In this document: one piece after another, positions 54,915 to 63,998 of the stretch | Layout of the letters: each line of letters begins with the position of its first letter | Numbering within the stretch: position 1 is the stretch's first letter | Source of the DNA: Litorimonas taeanensis | GTDB lineage: Bacteria > Pseudomonadota > Alphaproteobacteria > Caulobacterales > Maricaulaceae | Length of the DNA stretch: 64,000 nt | Assembly: GCF_003634015.1 (NCBI RefSeq) | Contig: NZ_RBII01000001.1 | Coordinates: forward strand, 310,001-374,000 | Reading direction: 5' to 3' | Translations under genes and position numbers: made by a program | Notes under the pieces: generated by a model | The model's input: the letters and a program-made list of their open reading frames with translations, nothing else | The model's database searches: none | Told to the model about the DNA's origin: nothing

Positions 54915-55511
54915 TTAATTTGTTACAGGCAGCGTCGGTTCCACTGCGATAAGCTGCATCTTAAATAATAAGGTGGCATTAGCGGGAATACCCGGGCGGC
55001 CTGAGGGGCCATAGGCCAAATCACCAGGGATATAGAGAATTCGCGCTTCGCAGACCTTCATGTCATGCAGGCTTTCAATCCAGCCTTTGATAAAACCTGT
55101 CGCTGGATATTGAATGGTTTGACTGCGGTCATAAGAGCTATCAAATTTCGTTCCATCTGGAAAATAGCCGTGATAATGCATAGTGACGACTTGGTTGCCG
55201 ACAGGTTGAGCTCCATCTTTCAGGCCTTCTTGGGCGACTTTATATTGAAGGCCCGTCGTCGTCGTCATGACATCTTTGCGTTTGCCATTTTCAACATGAT
55301 AGCTCTTGAAGTCCGCGCTCATGACGGGGGCGTCTGCATCATCACCATAAGGTTCAATTGTTGTCAGGATTTTATCTGCAGGGCAGGTATAAACCAAATC
55401 TGAGCTGTCTATGGCTGTCTCATTTGTGGCGTCATCTTGCCCTGCATTATTACAAGCCGTGAGAGTTAAGGCCGTGAGTGCCGGCAGGATAAAATGTTTT
55501 GTGAATTTCAT
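54915..55511 (-). CDS. FKBP-type peptidyl-prolyl isomerase, lipoprotein
   Basis: 198 residues. Signal peptide and lipobox (ALTALTLTAC) point to a lipid-anchored periplasmic isomerase. The FKBP domain occupies the last 110 residues: VVTMHYHGYFPDGTKFDSSY, FIKGWIESLHDMKV, LYIPGDLAYGPSGRPGIPAN and ATLLFKMQLIAVE. It helps fold exported proteins. It is the last gene of the TerB-Kazal-cupin-VWA-FKBP operon, 29 bases after the VWA gene. Confidence 0.9.
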   Translation of the reverse strand: MKFTKHFILPALTALTLTACNNAGQDDATNETAIDSSDLVYTCPADKILTTIEPYGDDADAPVMSADFKSYHVENGKRKDVMTTTTGLQYKVAQEGLKDGAQPVGNQVVTMHYHGYFPDGTKFDSSYDRSQTIQYPATGFIKGWIESLHDMKVCEARILYIPGDLAYGPSGRPGIPANATLLFKMQLIAVEPTLPVTN

Positions 55512-55540
55512 GGTGTGCTTTCAGTTAAAATTAAAAGGGG

Positions 55541-56728
55541 TTATCGGGCTAGTTCACGCATAGCGTCTTCTAGGCCTGATAAGGTCATTGGGAACATACG
55601 GTCAGGGCCAATAATGTCCTGAATCATATTAGTGCTTTGTGAATATTGCCAATATTTTTCTGCGGTAGGATTAATCCAAATTAAGTGCGGATAAACATCA
55701 ACTAAACGCTGTAGCCAAACCGCGCCGGGTTCGTCATTCCAGTGTTCCACGGAACCACCGCGTACCGCGATTTCATACGGACTCATGGCAGCGTCACCGA
55801 CAATAACCACGCGATGATCGGACGGGAACTTGTGTAAAACATCCCATGTTGGCGTCACATTATTCATACGGCGAATATTGTCCTTCCAAACTTGCTCATA
55901 GAGGCAGTTGTGGAAATAGAAATACTCTAACCGTTTAAATTCGCTGCGAGCGGCAGAGAATAAGTCTTCAACCTGTTTAATATGAGCATCCATAGAACCG
56001 CCAATGTCAAAGAAGGCGAGGACCTTTACGGCATTGCGGCGTTCGGGCCGCATTTTAATATCAAGCCAACCTTGCTTGGCGGTACCAGCAATTGTGCCGT
56101 TTAAATCGAGTTCTTCCGCCGCGCCCTCTCGTGCAAATTTGCGCAGTCTCCGTAAGGCGACCTTGATATTCCGCGTCCCAATTTCCTTATCACCATCCAG
56201 ATTTTTAAATTGGCGCTTATCCCAGACTTTGACGGCTCTGCCATGCCGTCCTTCTTTTTGTCCGATGCGAACACCCTCTGGGTTGAAGCCATAAGCTCCG
56301 AAAGGGGAGCGTCCTGCCGTGCCGATATTTTTATTACCGCCTTCATGGCGCTTGTCTTGATTTTCAAGACGTTCTTTCAGAGCTTCCATGATTTTGTCAA
56401 AATCTCCGAGCTTTTCAATTTCCGCCATCTCTTCAGGCGAGAGATGAAGCTCTGCCATCTTACGGAGCCAATCGTCAGGAATGGCGCTGGAGTCTTGGCC
56501 GAAAATATCGCCGATATAATCTAGGCCGCGAAAGACATGAGAGAAGACTTGGTCAAATTTATCGAGATTGCGTTCATCCTTTATAAGGGCCGTGCGGGAG
56601 AGGTAATAAAACCCGTCCAAGCTCTCATTTGCCACGCCTTTATCGACGCCTTCTAATAGCGTTAAATATTCACGTATAGAGACGGGCACTTTTGCCGCTC
56701 TTAATTCGTCAAAGAAGTTTTGAAACAT
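55541..56728 (-). CDS. VWA domain protein, CoxE-like
   Basis: 395 residues. The N-terminal part starts MFQNFFDELRAAKVPVSIRE, typical of the CoxE-like group. The VWA domain in the C-terminal half has a MIDAS variant, VLAFFDIGGSMDAHI (DxGGS rather than DxSxS), and HRVVIVGDAAMSPYEIA. CoxE-like proteins usually work with a MoxR AAA ATPase as a chaperone pair for metal enzymes; no MoxR gene is in this operon, though one may lie elsewhere. It sits six bases after the cupin gene. Confidence 0.86.
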   Translation of the reverse strand: MFQNFFDELRAAKVPVSIREYLTLLEGVDKGVANESLDGFYYLSRTALIKDERNLDKFDQVFSHVFRGLDYIGDIFGQDSSAIPDDWLRKMAELHLSPEEMAEIEKLGDFDKIMEALKERLENQDKRHEGGNKNIGTAGRSPFGAYGFNPEGVRIGQKEGRHGRAVKVWDKRQFKNLDGDKEIGTRNIKVALRRLRKFAREGAAEELDLNGTIAGTAKQGWLDIKMRPERRNAVKVLAFFDIGGSMDAHIKQVEDLFSAARSEFKRLEYFYFHNCLYEQVWKDNIRRMNNVTPTWDVLHKFPSDHRVVIVGDAAMSPYEIAVRGGSVEHWNDEPGAVWLQRLVDVYPHLIWINPTAEKYWQYSQSTNMIQDIIGPDRMFPMTLSGLEDAMRELAR

Positions 56729-56734
56729 AAGAGA

Positions 56735-57235
56735 TTAATTTCTAGCTGTTAGTGGATCACGCGGGTCGAGTTCGGGAAGGCTTGGGTCTGGGTCAACGGG
56801 CGGAGGTGTATCCTTGGCCGAATATTTGAATACAACAAATTCTAAAGGGCTATCTGCTGCAGCGGTAATTCCGTGATAATCCCAAGGCGCAGCATAGAGC
56901 ATGTCGCCTGCTTTTGCAGGGCGCTCTTCTCCATGGATGAGCCAAATGCCTTCACCTTTGGTAATGAGCAAATATTCTTCATCTTTATGACGATGGGCGG
57001 GGTGAACTTGTTCACCTGGTTTGATTTTAGCAACGCCGACAATAACAGAGTTCGTGGCGTGCGTATCTTCATTAAAATAAAGGTGAAAATCTCCCCAATT
57101 TTCTCGATCCGTATGAACGTCGCTTTCTGATTTGACTTCCGTAACGGCAGAATTATCCGCGCTATGTTGCACGTCAGTTTCAGAGCAAGCAATAACGAGA
57201 AAAGCCGTGCATACAAACAGGCTGGGTTTTATCAT
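56735..57235 (-). CDS. Cupin-domain lipoprotein
   Basis: 166 residues. Signal and lipobox are LFVCTAFLVIAC. The cupin motif 1 is PGEQVHPAHRHKDEEYLLIT with potential metal ligands HxHxxxE, followed by motif 2 AGDMLYAAPWDYHGITA. It is a small single-domain cupin, perhaps a metal-dependent enzyme or sensor. The ATG overlaps the stop of the Kazal gene by four bases (ATGA), so translation is likely coupled. Confidence 0.84.
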   Translation of the reverse strand: MIKPSLFVCTAFLVIACSETDVQHSADNSAVTEVKSESDVHTDRENWGDFHLYFNEDTHATNSVIVGVAKIKPGEQVHPAHRHKDEEYLLITKGEGIWLIHGEERPAKAGDMLYAAPWDYHGITAAADSPLEFVVFKYSAKDTPPPVDPDPSLPELDPRDPLTARN

Positions 57236-57639
57236 TTACACTCTCCCTCATAACTCGCGCTGACGCCTTGTCCATTAGCTGTACATTCATTGGGATAGGT
57301 TTTTCCGTTACACCCGCAAACAGGCGCGTAAATTTGAGGACAAACCTCTGGTAAAGGAGTGCATGTCCCGGGCGCGTCTGCGACTCCGCATAAATCGCCA
57401 ATGGTTCGGCGGCAGAACTGGCCCACAGGGCATTCATTACCTTGAACGCGTGCCATGCCACCGCAAAAACGAACATCAGACGGTGCTTCGCTAACGGGAA
57501 AATTAGGCGGCGGGAGGTGAGGTTGGTTCTGACCATTGTGACTAGGCGGTGGGGCGCAGCACTCTTCAGTCGGGGCCGTACATGCCGTGAGAACGCTTAA
57601 AACTATCAAACTTGCGAGCGTGTAAATTATCTTCCGCAT
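57232..57639 (-). CDS. Kazal-type protease inhibitor-like lipoprotein
   Basis: 135 residues. Lipobox SVLTAC is followed by a Pro/Asn-rich linker. A first Cys-rich segment contains FCGGMARVQGNECPVGQFC, the CGGxxG...CPxGxxC pattern often paired with Kazal domains in bacteria. The C-terminal Kazal-like domain contains APVCGCNGKTYPNECTA and ends EGEC. Kazal domains inhibit serine proteases; two S41 proteases and an M16 protease are encoded in this window, but no link is shown. The gene overlaps TerB (TAATG) and cupin (ATGA) genes. Confidence 0.85.
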   Translation of the reverse strand: MRKIIYTLASLIVLSVLTACTAPTEECCAPPPSHNGQNQPHLPPPNFPVSEAPSDVRFCGGMARVQGNECPVGQFCRRTIGDLCGVADAPGTCTPLPEVCPQIYAPVCGCNGKTYPNECTANGQGVSASYEGECK

Positions 57640-58349
57640 TATCCAGTCCTCACTTCTGTTTCGACCTGAGCAGCCATTTCTGGGTCTAGTCGCAATTCCA
57701 TTGCGAGCCGATCTAAGTAGTCCCGTTCTTTTGGGTGCAGACCATTAGCAATGCGGCAAGAGACAGCATAAATTTCATAGGCTGTTTGGTCATTTTCAGC
57801 GAGCGCAGCAATGGCTTTTGGGTCTGCATTAGCCTTTAAGGCTGATAGGAGCGTGGTTTCGCTCGCGCCTTCATGGGCTTCAATAAGCGTTTTTTCGTCA
57901 TGGCTGATTTCGCCGTCGGCTTGCGCCGCTGCGACCATGGCTTGTAGCAAGATATTGGCACGCTTTTCAGCCTTTTCACCTTTGATAAGACCGATAACGT
58001 CATCGACATTTTTAGGCATGCGGCCTGCTTGGTGAGCTTTAAACGCAATCATACCTAAGGCGCCTAACCCACCAAGAGTGGCGAGTTTTCGTCCAGACCT
58101 TGAAGAAAGGAGTAAGGCTAGACCGCCAGCCCCGGCAGCAATCTTGGCTTTATCGCGCAAATCTTTGCGGCTTTCTGCATCGTCGCCAATGCTTAATTTG
58201 TCTGCAAGGTAGTCTTCGCCTTGTTGATATAGGGCTTTGCCCTTTTGCGTTATATCTTGGCGGCCCTTGCTGTTTGGGTCCATAAGCGCTTTGCCTTCAG
58301 AGAGGAGCTGCTCCAAAAAATCCTGAATATTGGGTTTAGCTGTCGTCAT
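57639..58349 (-). CDS. DUF533/TerB-like protein
   Basis: 236 residues from ATG 58349, which has a strong AGGAGG ribosome binding site eight bases upstream; the frame is open further upstream but without this site. The C-terminal half is TerB-like: LLQAMVAAAQADGEISHDEK with the acidic metal-binding pattern, and YLDRLAMELRLDPEMAAQVE. A hydrophobic stretch (AAGAGGLALLLSS, TLGGLGALGMIAFKAHQAG) near residues 75-115 resembles the DUF533 membrane-associated region. The family links to tellurite resistance or inclusion membrane functions in annotation only. It heads the five-gene operon. Confidence 0.83.
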   Translation of the reverse strand: MTTAKPNIQDFLEQLLSEGKALMDPNSKGRQDITQKGKALYQQGEDYLADKLSIGDDAESRKDLRDKAKIAAGAGGLALLLSSRSGRKLATLGGLGALGMIAFKAHQAGRMPKNVDDVIGLIKGEKAEKRANILLQAMVAAAQADGEISHDEKTLIEAHEGASETTLLSALKANADPKAIAALAENDQTAYEIYAVSCRIANGLHPKERDYLDRLAMELRLDPEMAAQVETEVRTG

Positions 58350-58455
58350 TATGAAGTCCTCCTGAAACGGAGGATAGGGGAATTCTGGCGACTTCACAAA
58401 CGCCAAAATGTAGTTTCCGCTTTCAAAAAATGAATAGCCGTTGCACAAATACAGC
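58350..58455. promoter_or_regulatory. Divergent promoter region between TerB-like and acylase genes
   Basis: The two ATG codons face away from each other across about 106 bases. It must contain the start signals of both genes, but no clear -35/-10 pair was recognised. The Shine-Dalgarno sequence of the minus-strand gene is the only firm element. Confidence 0.4.
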
Positions 58456-60597
58456 ATGAAGAATGTTCTTAAAGTCCTCGGCTTAGTTATCTTTTTTCTT
58501 TTGGTGGTGGCCGCGCTTTATTTACGAACGCCAGCGGGGCCCAATTACAGCCAGTCAAAAATTAAAAAAACCGCCGCATCTTATGACGTTCGTATCATTC
58601 GTGACGGTTATGGCGTGCCCCATATTTTCGGACAGACAGACGCGGATGCAAGTTTTGGGTTTGGATATGCCCATGCTGAGGATGACTTTGAAACTATTCA
58701 AGATGTTATAATCGCCGCGCGCGGGATGAGCGCGCAATATAAGGGTAAATCTGCGGCGCCTCAGGATTATCTCTTTGATTTATTCAAAGTGTCCGAAACG
58801 ATAGAGCAGCGCTATCAAAGTGATGTGCGAGAGGATGTGAAAGCCATTGCCCGCGCCTATGCCGACGCAATAAATCTATATGGCGTAGAGCATCCCGAAA
58901 AAGTTTTATCGGGCGTTCTTCCTGTAACAGAGCAAGACGTTTTGGCTGGGTTTACATGGGCCACGCCGTTTTTTTATCGTTTAGACGGATATCTCGAAGA
59001 TTTATTCACAGCTGACGACAAACCCAATGTTTCGCCTTGGGCGCAAACCAGTGCACTTAATCTGGTTGATGCGGTTCGTGGCTCGAATGCCTTTGCGGTG
59101 GCACCAATCAGAAGTGAGGATGGCTTTACACGGCTTATTGTGAATTCCCATCAACCCATGACAGGGCCATATGCTTGGTATGAAGCGCATATGGTTTCAG
59201 AAGATGGGTTGAACATTGCCGGAGGTACTTTTCCGGGCGTGCCTATAATTGCCAATGGGGTAAACGAAAATTTAGGCTGGGGGCAGACCGTGAATAGACC
59301 TGATTTAGTGGATATTTACGCCCTTAAGGTTGATGATGTCGACACACCTAAACGGTATAAATTAGACGGTGAATGGCAAGACTTTGACATTACGAAGTCT
59401 ACGTTTCGAGTGAAATTATGGGGCCCATTTTCTCTCCCTATCTCACGGCCACTCTTATGGTCAAAGCACGGCCCTGTTCTCTCAACTCCAACGGGGCATT
59501 ACGCTGTTCGGTTTTCAGGATTGCAAGGTATTGGTGCATTACAGCAATGGTATGATATGGGCAAAGCTAGCACATTGGCCGAATGGCAAGCCGCCGTGGC
59601 GCAAAACCATGTGCTTTCATTTAATATGATATATGCAGACAAAGAGGGGAATATTGGCGCGGTCTATAACGCCCGTATGCCAAATCGGATAGAAGGCCCA
59701 GATTGGGAATCGGTCTTGCCGGGGGATAAGTCAGAATTGATTTGGGAAGGCTTTCGTCCGCTGAGTGATATGCCGCAAAACTGGAATCCAGAATGCGGTT
59801 GGGTGTTTTCCGCTAATGCAACGCCATTTAATATAACGGATCCATCCTGCAATCTGTCTCGGGCTGATTTCTCTGAAACTTTCGGGATAGAAAAGCGTGT
59901 GACAAACCGTTCTCGCCGCGCTCTGAAATTATTTACGGCGGATAAGGCTATCTCGAAAAATGATATTCTGAAATATCGATCCGACACGCGTTATGACCCT
60001 GAATCTAATTTGATGAAATTCGTTGTCGATCTCGTCTCTCGCTCCTACGAAGATCCGCTCTTAAATGAAGCAAAAGAGATTCTAAGGCATTGGAATGGCG
60101 ACACCTCGCAATCCTCTCGAGGGGCAGCCTTAGCCGTTATTGCGGGCACTCAGGCCTTAGGGTATGACTATACCGAGCCTGAGATGGAACCTGTGGAGGC
60201 CCTCTTATATGCGGCCACAAATTTGAAGGCTCGGTTTGGACGGCTTGACCCCGAATGGGGCGAGGTGAATCGGCTGCAACGCGGCGATGTTGATTTACCT
60301 TTGGAGGGTGGCCCCGATGTATTGCGGGCCATTTATTCAGATCGAGAGGGTGTCGAAAAAACAGGTGCGATGAATGCGTTCGCAGGGGATACGCATATTA
60401 TGATGGCCGAATGGAATAAGGCAGGTGAATTGGATCTTATCTCTATTCACCAATATGGCGCGGCCACTTTGGATGAAACATCGCCGCATTATGATGACCA
60501 AGCCCCGCTTTTCGCGAGGGGAGACTATAAAGCGATGCCAATGCGTTTGGAGGCCGTATTAGAGACGGCCACGCGAGATTATAGACCGGGGAAATAG
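58456..60597 (+). CDS. Penicillin acylase-family Ntn hydrolase
   Basis: 713 residues. The N-terminal hydrophobic segment VLGLVIFFLLVVAALYL targets it to the periplasm. The alpha-chain signature IRDGYGVPHIFGQTDADASF is present. The autocatalytic cleavage site and nucleophile Ser lie in VRGSNAFAVAPIRSEDG, and the beta chain includes VNENLGWGQTVNRPDLVD and LSFNMIYADKEGNIGAVYNA. Family members hydrolyse amides of acyl side chains (penicillin G, acyl-homoserine lactones, aculeacin). Active site residues cannot separate these by eye. ATG 58456 is chosen over TTG 58441. It ends 19 bases before the retropepsin gene. Confidence 0.9.
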   Translation: MKNVLKVLGLVIFFLLVVAALYLRTPAGPNYSQSKIKKTAASYDVRIIRDGYGVPHIFGQTDADASFGFGYAHAEDDFETIQDVIIAARGMSAQYKGKSAAPQDYLFDLFKVSETIEQRYQSDVREDVKAIARAYADAINLYGVEHPEKVLSGVLPVTEQDVLAGFTWATPFFYRLDGYLEDLFTADDKPNVSPWAQTSALNLVDAVRGSNAFAVAPIRSEDGFTRLIVNSHQPMTGPYAWYEAHMVSEDGLNIAGGTFPGVPIIANGVNENLGWGQTVNRPDLVDIYALKVDDVDTPKRYKLDGEWQDFDITKSTFRVKLWGPFSLPISRPLLWSKHGPVLSTPTGHYAVRFSGLQGIGALQQWYDMGKASTLAEWQAAVAQNHVLSFNMIYADKEGNIGAVYNARMPNRIEGPDWESVLPGDKSELIWEGFRPLSDMPQNWNPECGWVFSANATPFNITDPSCNLSRADFSETFGIEKRVTNRSRRALKLFTADKAISKNDILKYRSDTRYDPESNLMKFVVDLVSRSYEDPLLNEAKEILRHWNGDTSQSSRGAALAVIAGTQALGYDYTEPEMEPVEALLYAATNLKARFGRLDPEWGEVNRLQRGDVDLPLEGGPDVLRAIYSDREGVEKTGAMNAFAGDTHIMMAEWNKAGELDLISIHQYGAATLDETSPHYDDQAPLFARGDYKAMPMRLEAVLETATRDYRPGK

Positions 60598-60616
60598 TAA
60601 CGAAAAAGAGAGGTGC

Positions 60617-61645
60617 ATGCGGAAATTCACTCTAATAGGTCTTTGTCTATCCATGCTCTGGCTGGCGTCTTGCTCGACAACGGCTGAACGCACTTTATCC
60701 TTACGACAAGCGCTTCGTTCAACGGAAACCGTCACGCTCCCAATACACATTCAAAGCAATGGTCTGATATTAATCGAAGGGGTAGAAATTGAAGGCAAGG
60801 CTTATAAATTTTTGATGGATACGGGCGCCACGCGAAGCTCCATTTTTAAAACGATTTCTGAAAAACTAACAGAGAAAGAAAATTACGGTGAGTCCATACC
60901 GATTTACGGGATTTCAGAAGTCGGGTCTGGTCAACGGATAACAATCCCGCAATTTAATGTTGGACGATTGAAACACCTCGGCCAAATCTTGGTGGTATTA
61001 GAGAATAGAGCCGCATCAACGCAATCTCACCCTCTTGATCAGTCTTTTGACGGTATTGTGGGGATGGACATATTGGCAAAGTATAAGGTTCATATTTCAA
61101 AACGTGATAAGACCATCAGTTTTATGCCAAGGCATTTAAATGTAACTTTGGGGCAAGAATGGGCCTCTACCGCGCTATATCCAAATCCTTTCAAAGACGA
61201 TGGCAGGAATATTAAGTTTGTGGCGCTGTCATTTCTCGACCAGACTATTCCGGCTTTGTTTGATACGGGCGCAGATCTAAATGTGATGAGCTGGAATGAA
61301 GAACGCTATCCGGTTTTATCTAAATTGCGAAAGAAACTGCGCACGGATTGGGAATATCAAGGGGCGATAGGTGTGTTCACGCCAAAAGCAAAAATCAGAA
61401 TTGAGCGCTTAACGTCTGGGAATTTATCGTGGAGGAATAAAAACTTCGTCGCGATGGAGCTGCCAAATTTAGGGGTGCTGGGCGCAGAAGGGCATGCTTT
61501 TGGTGTGGTAGGAATGGACTTATGGCCTCAGGACGAAATATATATGGATTTTCACCAAGATTTTGTTTCAGCGCGTATCCCTAATCGTCTAAGGGAACGT
61601 CCCTTTATCGCGGGTGGATTAGGTGTGGTTCATCTCGACAGATAA
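60617..61645 (+). CDS. Double retropepsin-like aspartyl protease, lipoprotein
   Basis: 342 residues. Lipobox SMLWLASC. Two aspartyl protease motifs occur: FLMDTGATRSS (D68) and ALFDTGADLNVMSW (D216). Each is followed by a GxxGMD segment (GIVGMDILAK, GVVGMDLWPQ). Most bacterial retropepsin-like proteins have one domain and act as dimers; this one has both halves in a single chain, like pepsin. An AGAGAGG ribosome binding site precedes the ATG. The target is not known. It may be co-transcribed with the acylase. Confidence 0.88.
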   Translation: MRKFTLIGLCLSMLWLASCSTTAERTLSLRQALRSTETVTLPIHIQSNGLILIEGVEIEGKAYKFLMDTGATRSSIFKTISEKLTEKENYGESIPIYGISEVGSGQRITIPQFNVGRLKHLGQILVVLENRAASTQSHPLDQSFDGIVGMDILAKYKVHISKRDKTISFMPRHLNVTLGQEWASTALYPNPFKDDGRNIKFVALSFLDQTIPALFDTGADLNVMSWNEERYPVLSKLRKKLRTDWEYQGAIGVFTPKAKIRIERLTSGNLSWRNKNFVAMELPNLGVLGAEGHAFGVVGMDLWPQDEIYMDFHQDFVSARIPNRLRERPFIAGGLGVVHLDR

Positions 61646-61660
61646 GGGGCTTGTCTTAAT

Positions 61661-62779
61661 CTATGCGTCTTCTTTCTTAGGCTTCCAATAGTCACGACGA
61701 CATCTTTGGCCAAGACGGACCAGTAACTCATAATTGAGGGTGTCGCCAATCTGAGATTCGGTTTCTAAATGTGCCCCTCTGAATAAGGCAACGCCTCCGG
61801 TCTCGACAGTCAACCGCGCTTCGGTCACATCCAATATAGTAAGGTCCATACTGACGCGCCCGACAATAGGCACTTCCATGTCATGCATAATGGCTGTGCC
61901 TTTGTTTGATTGTGCGACGGGTACGCCGTCTGCATAGCCCGCGCCTACAATGGCGATACGCATATCGCGAGGGGCTGTGAAGGTGGCATTATATCCAACA
62001 GTTTCACCGGCTTTGATATATTTTACTTGTAGAACAGGGGCGAGGAGTGAAACGACGGGACGGCTTACTTCTTGATCTGGTTTGGTTGTTGCCGCTCCGC
62101 CAAACAAGCCTATACCCGGGCGTACCATCTGAAAATGATAAGGCTTGCCAAGATAAATGCCGGCCGTATTCGCAAGGCTCAACGGAGTGAGCGGTAACTG
62201 GGCGGCGGCTTTACGGAAAGCCGCTAATTGGGCTTTATTCATAGGGTTTGACGCATCGGGCGCACAAGCGAGATGGCTCATCACCCATTCTGGGTTAAGT
62301 GACTTCCAGAGCTTTTTATCACGAGAGAGTTCTGTCAATTCTTCGGCGTTCAGGCCAAGACGATTCATCCCTGTATCAATATGTATAGCTGTGTAGGGGG
62401 GCTCATTAACTTCGTTTGAGACAGACGCCCAAAATCGGGCTTGTTCAATTGAGTTGATAACAGGCTTAAGTTTTGCGCCTAATAATACGCCTTTATCGCG
62501 CGGAGCTGGCCCGTTCAAAACATAAATGGCCGCATTAGGGCCGACACCCTCTCGTAATAATTTACCTTCGCCAGCCGTAGCCACAAAGAATATTCGACAT
62601 CCAGCCCCGTAAAGTGCCCGCCCTACGGGGACGGCGCCAAGTCCATAAGCATCCGCTTTCACAGAAGCCCCGATCTTAGCGGCTCCCACCTTATTTTTTA
62701 GGGCGGTATAGTTCGCTTTGATAGCATCCAAATCGACACGAAGTGTCGGACGAGTAGAATATGAGGGCTGATTAATCAT
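61661..62779 (-). CDS. alr: Alanine racemase
   Basis: PLP enzyme that makes D-alanine for peptidoglycan. The PLP Lys is K41 in GASVKADAYGLGAV. The C-terminal beta domain contains the catalytic Tyr in ETVGYNATFTAPRD, and VGRVSMDLTILDVTEA. At 372 residues it is of standard length. It is convergent with the retropepsin gene. The gap of 187 bases to the mscS-like ATG has no other recognised content. Confidence 0.95.
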   Translation of the reverse strand: MINQPSYSTRPTLRVDLDAIKANYTALKNKVGAAKIGASVKADAYGLGAVPVGRALYGAGCRIFFVATAGEGKLLREGVGPNAAIYVLNGPAPRDKGVLLGAKLKPVINSIEQARFWASVSNEVNEPPYTAIHIDTGMNRLGLNAEELTELSRDKKLWKSLNPEWVMSHLACAPDASNPMNKAQLAAFRKAAAQLPLTPLSLANTAGIYLGKPYHFQMVRPGIGLFGGAATTKPDQEVSRPVVSLLAPVLQVKYIKAGETVGYNATFTAPRDMRIAIVGAGYADGVPVAQSNKGTAIMHDMEVPIVGRVSMDLTILDVTEARLTVETGGVALFRGAHLETESQIGDTLNYELLVRLGQRCRRDYWKPKKEDA

Positions 62780-62966
62780 GACATGCCCCTAACGGAGTAA
62801 TGCGGCAGAGGGAAGGAATTTTGGCGGTTATATTGGGGCAGGGATTAAAACAATGGAACGAAAAAGGAAAAGCCTCGTTGTCTAAAAGTAATAATTTGGA
62901 AAATTTCATTTAAGCTATGCCTGATTGCGCTCAGGGCTGGCTCCATTACGGCGAAAGCGAGAAAAA

Positions 62967-63998
62967 ATGCAAGTGAACGGAACCGAAGGCCAAGATGCAG
63001 GCAATGGTATTGCCTCAGATAAAACCGGGCAAATTGATCTCAACCCTAAAATCGCACTTGAGCAAATCGATAGCTGGCTTGATGGCTTTATAAAGCTGCT
63101 TCCGAACCTAGTCGTCGCCGTCGTGGTCTTTATTTTATTTTGGATCGCCGCGAGACTTATTCAATCCGTTATACTTAAAACCTTTCAACGCCGAAATCGT
63201 AGTAATTTAGGGGAGGTTCTCGGCGCCTTTGCAAAATGGGCTATGCTTATTTTTGGCGGGGTCATTGCCCTTACAATCGTTATTCCGGGATTAGAGCCGG
63301 GCAGCATAGTGGCGGGTCTTGGTGTCAGCTCTGTGGCGATTGGTTTTGCGTTCAAAGACATTTTGCAAAACTGGTTGGCGGGCTTGCTCATTTTATTGCG
63401 TCAACCTTTCGAAATCGGAGACCAAATCGAGGCTTCAGGCTTTGAGGGTACTGTCGAACATATTGAAACCAGAGCCACGATTATTAAAACTTACGATGGG
63501 CAAAAAGCCGTTATTCCTAATAGTGATATTTATACCAATGCTGTGCTGGTCAAAACGGGCGAAACTGTCAGGCGCACGCACTATGATGTGGGCATTGGCT
63601 ATGCTGATGACATTGATGCTGCGAGCGAAGTTTTGCGTAAAATTATGGAAAACCATGATGAAATTGTCAAAAGCCCCAAACCGCAAGTTCTTATTTGGGG
63701 GCTAGATGCAAGTTGGGTGACCTTAAGAATGCGTTGGTGGACGGATAGTGAGAAAAGCGATGTCACCGCCATCAAATCAGACATCTTACGCGCTGTGAAA
63801 TATGCTCTTGATGATGAAGGTGTTGATATGCCTTATGAGACTAAGGTTCATCTATTCCATGACCAAACTGAGGATCGAGATGGCGATCGCGAAAGTCAAA
63901 GAGAAGGCTGGCCTGCTCCCAAAGAAGGTCAGAAACCCAAACCGCGTTACAAGGTCATCGAAGCTGAGGCCGGCAAGAAAAAGGCGAGTACAGAGTAA
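62967..63998 (+). CDS. Small-conductance mechanosensitive channel, MscS type
   Basis: 343 residues from ATG 62967 (a TTG at 62925 would add 14). Three membrane segments (about 45-65, 84-104, 110-135). The third is pore-lining with VAGLGVSSVAIGFAFKDIL, followed by LLRQPFEIGDQIEASGFEGT of the beta domain and AVIPNSDIYTNAVLV. It opens on membrane tension to release solutes during hypo-osmotic shock. The C-terminal 50 residues are hydrophilic and charged (DRDGDRESQREGW), longer than in the smallest members. It ends two bases before the window edge. Confidence 0.93.
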   Translation: MQVNGTEGQDAGNGIASDKTGQIDLNPKIALEQIDSWLDGFIKLLPNLVVAVVVFILFWIAARLIQSVILKTFQRRNRSNLGEVLGAFAKWAMLIFGGVIALTIVIPGLEPGSIVAGLGVSSVAIGFAFKDILQNWLAGLLILLRQPFEIGDQIEASGFEGTVEHIETRATIIKTYDGQKAVIPNSDIYTNAVLVKTGETVRRTHYDVGIGYADDIDAASEVLRKIMENHDEIVKSPKPQVLIWGLDASWVTLRMRWWTDSEKSDVTAIKSDILRAVKYALDDEGVDMPYETKVHLFHDQTEDRDGDRESQREGWPAPKEGQKPKPRYKVIEAEAGKKKASTE

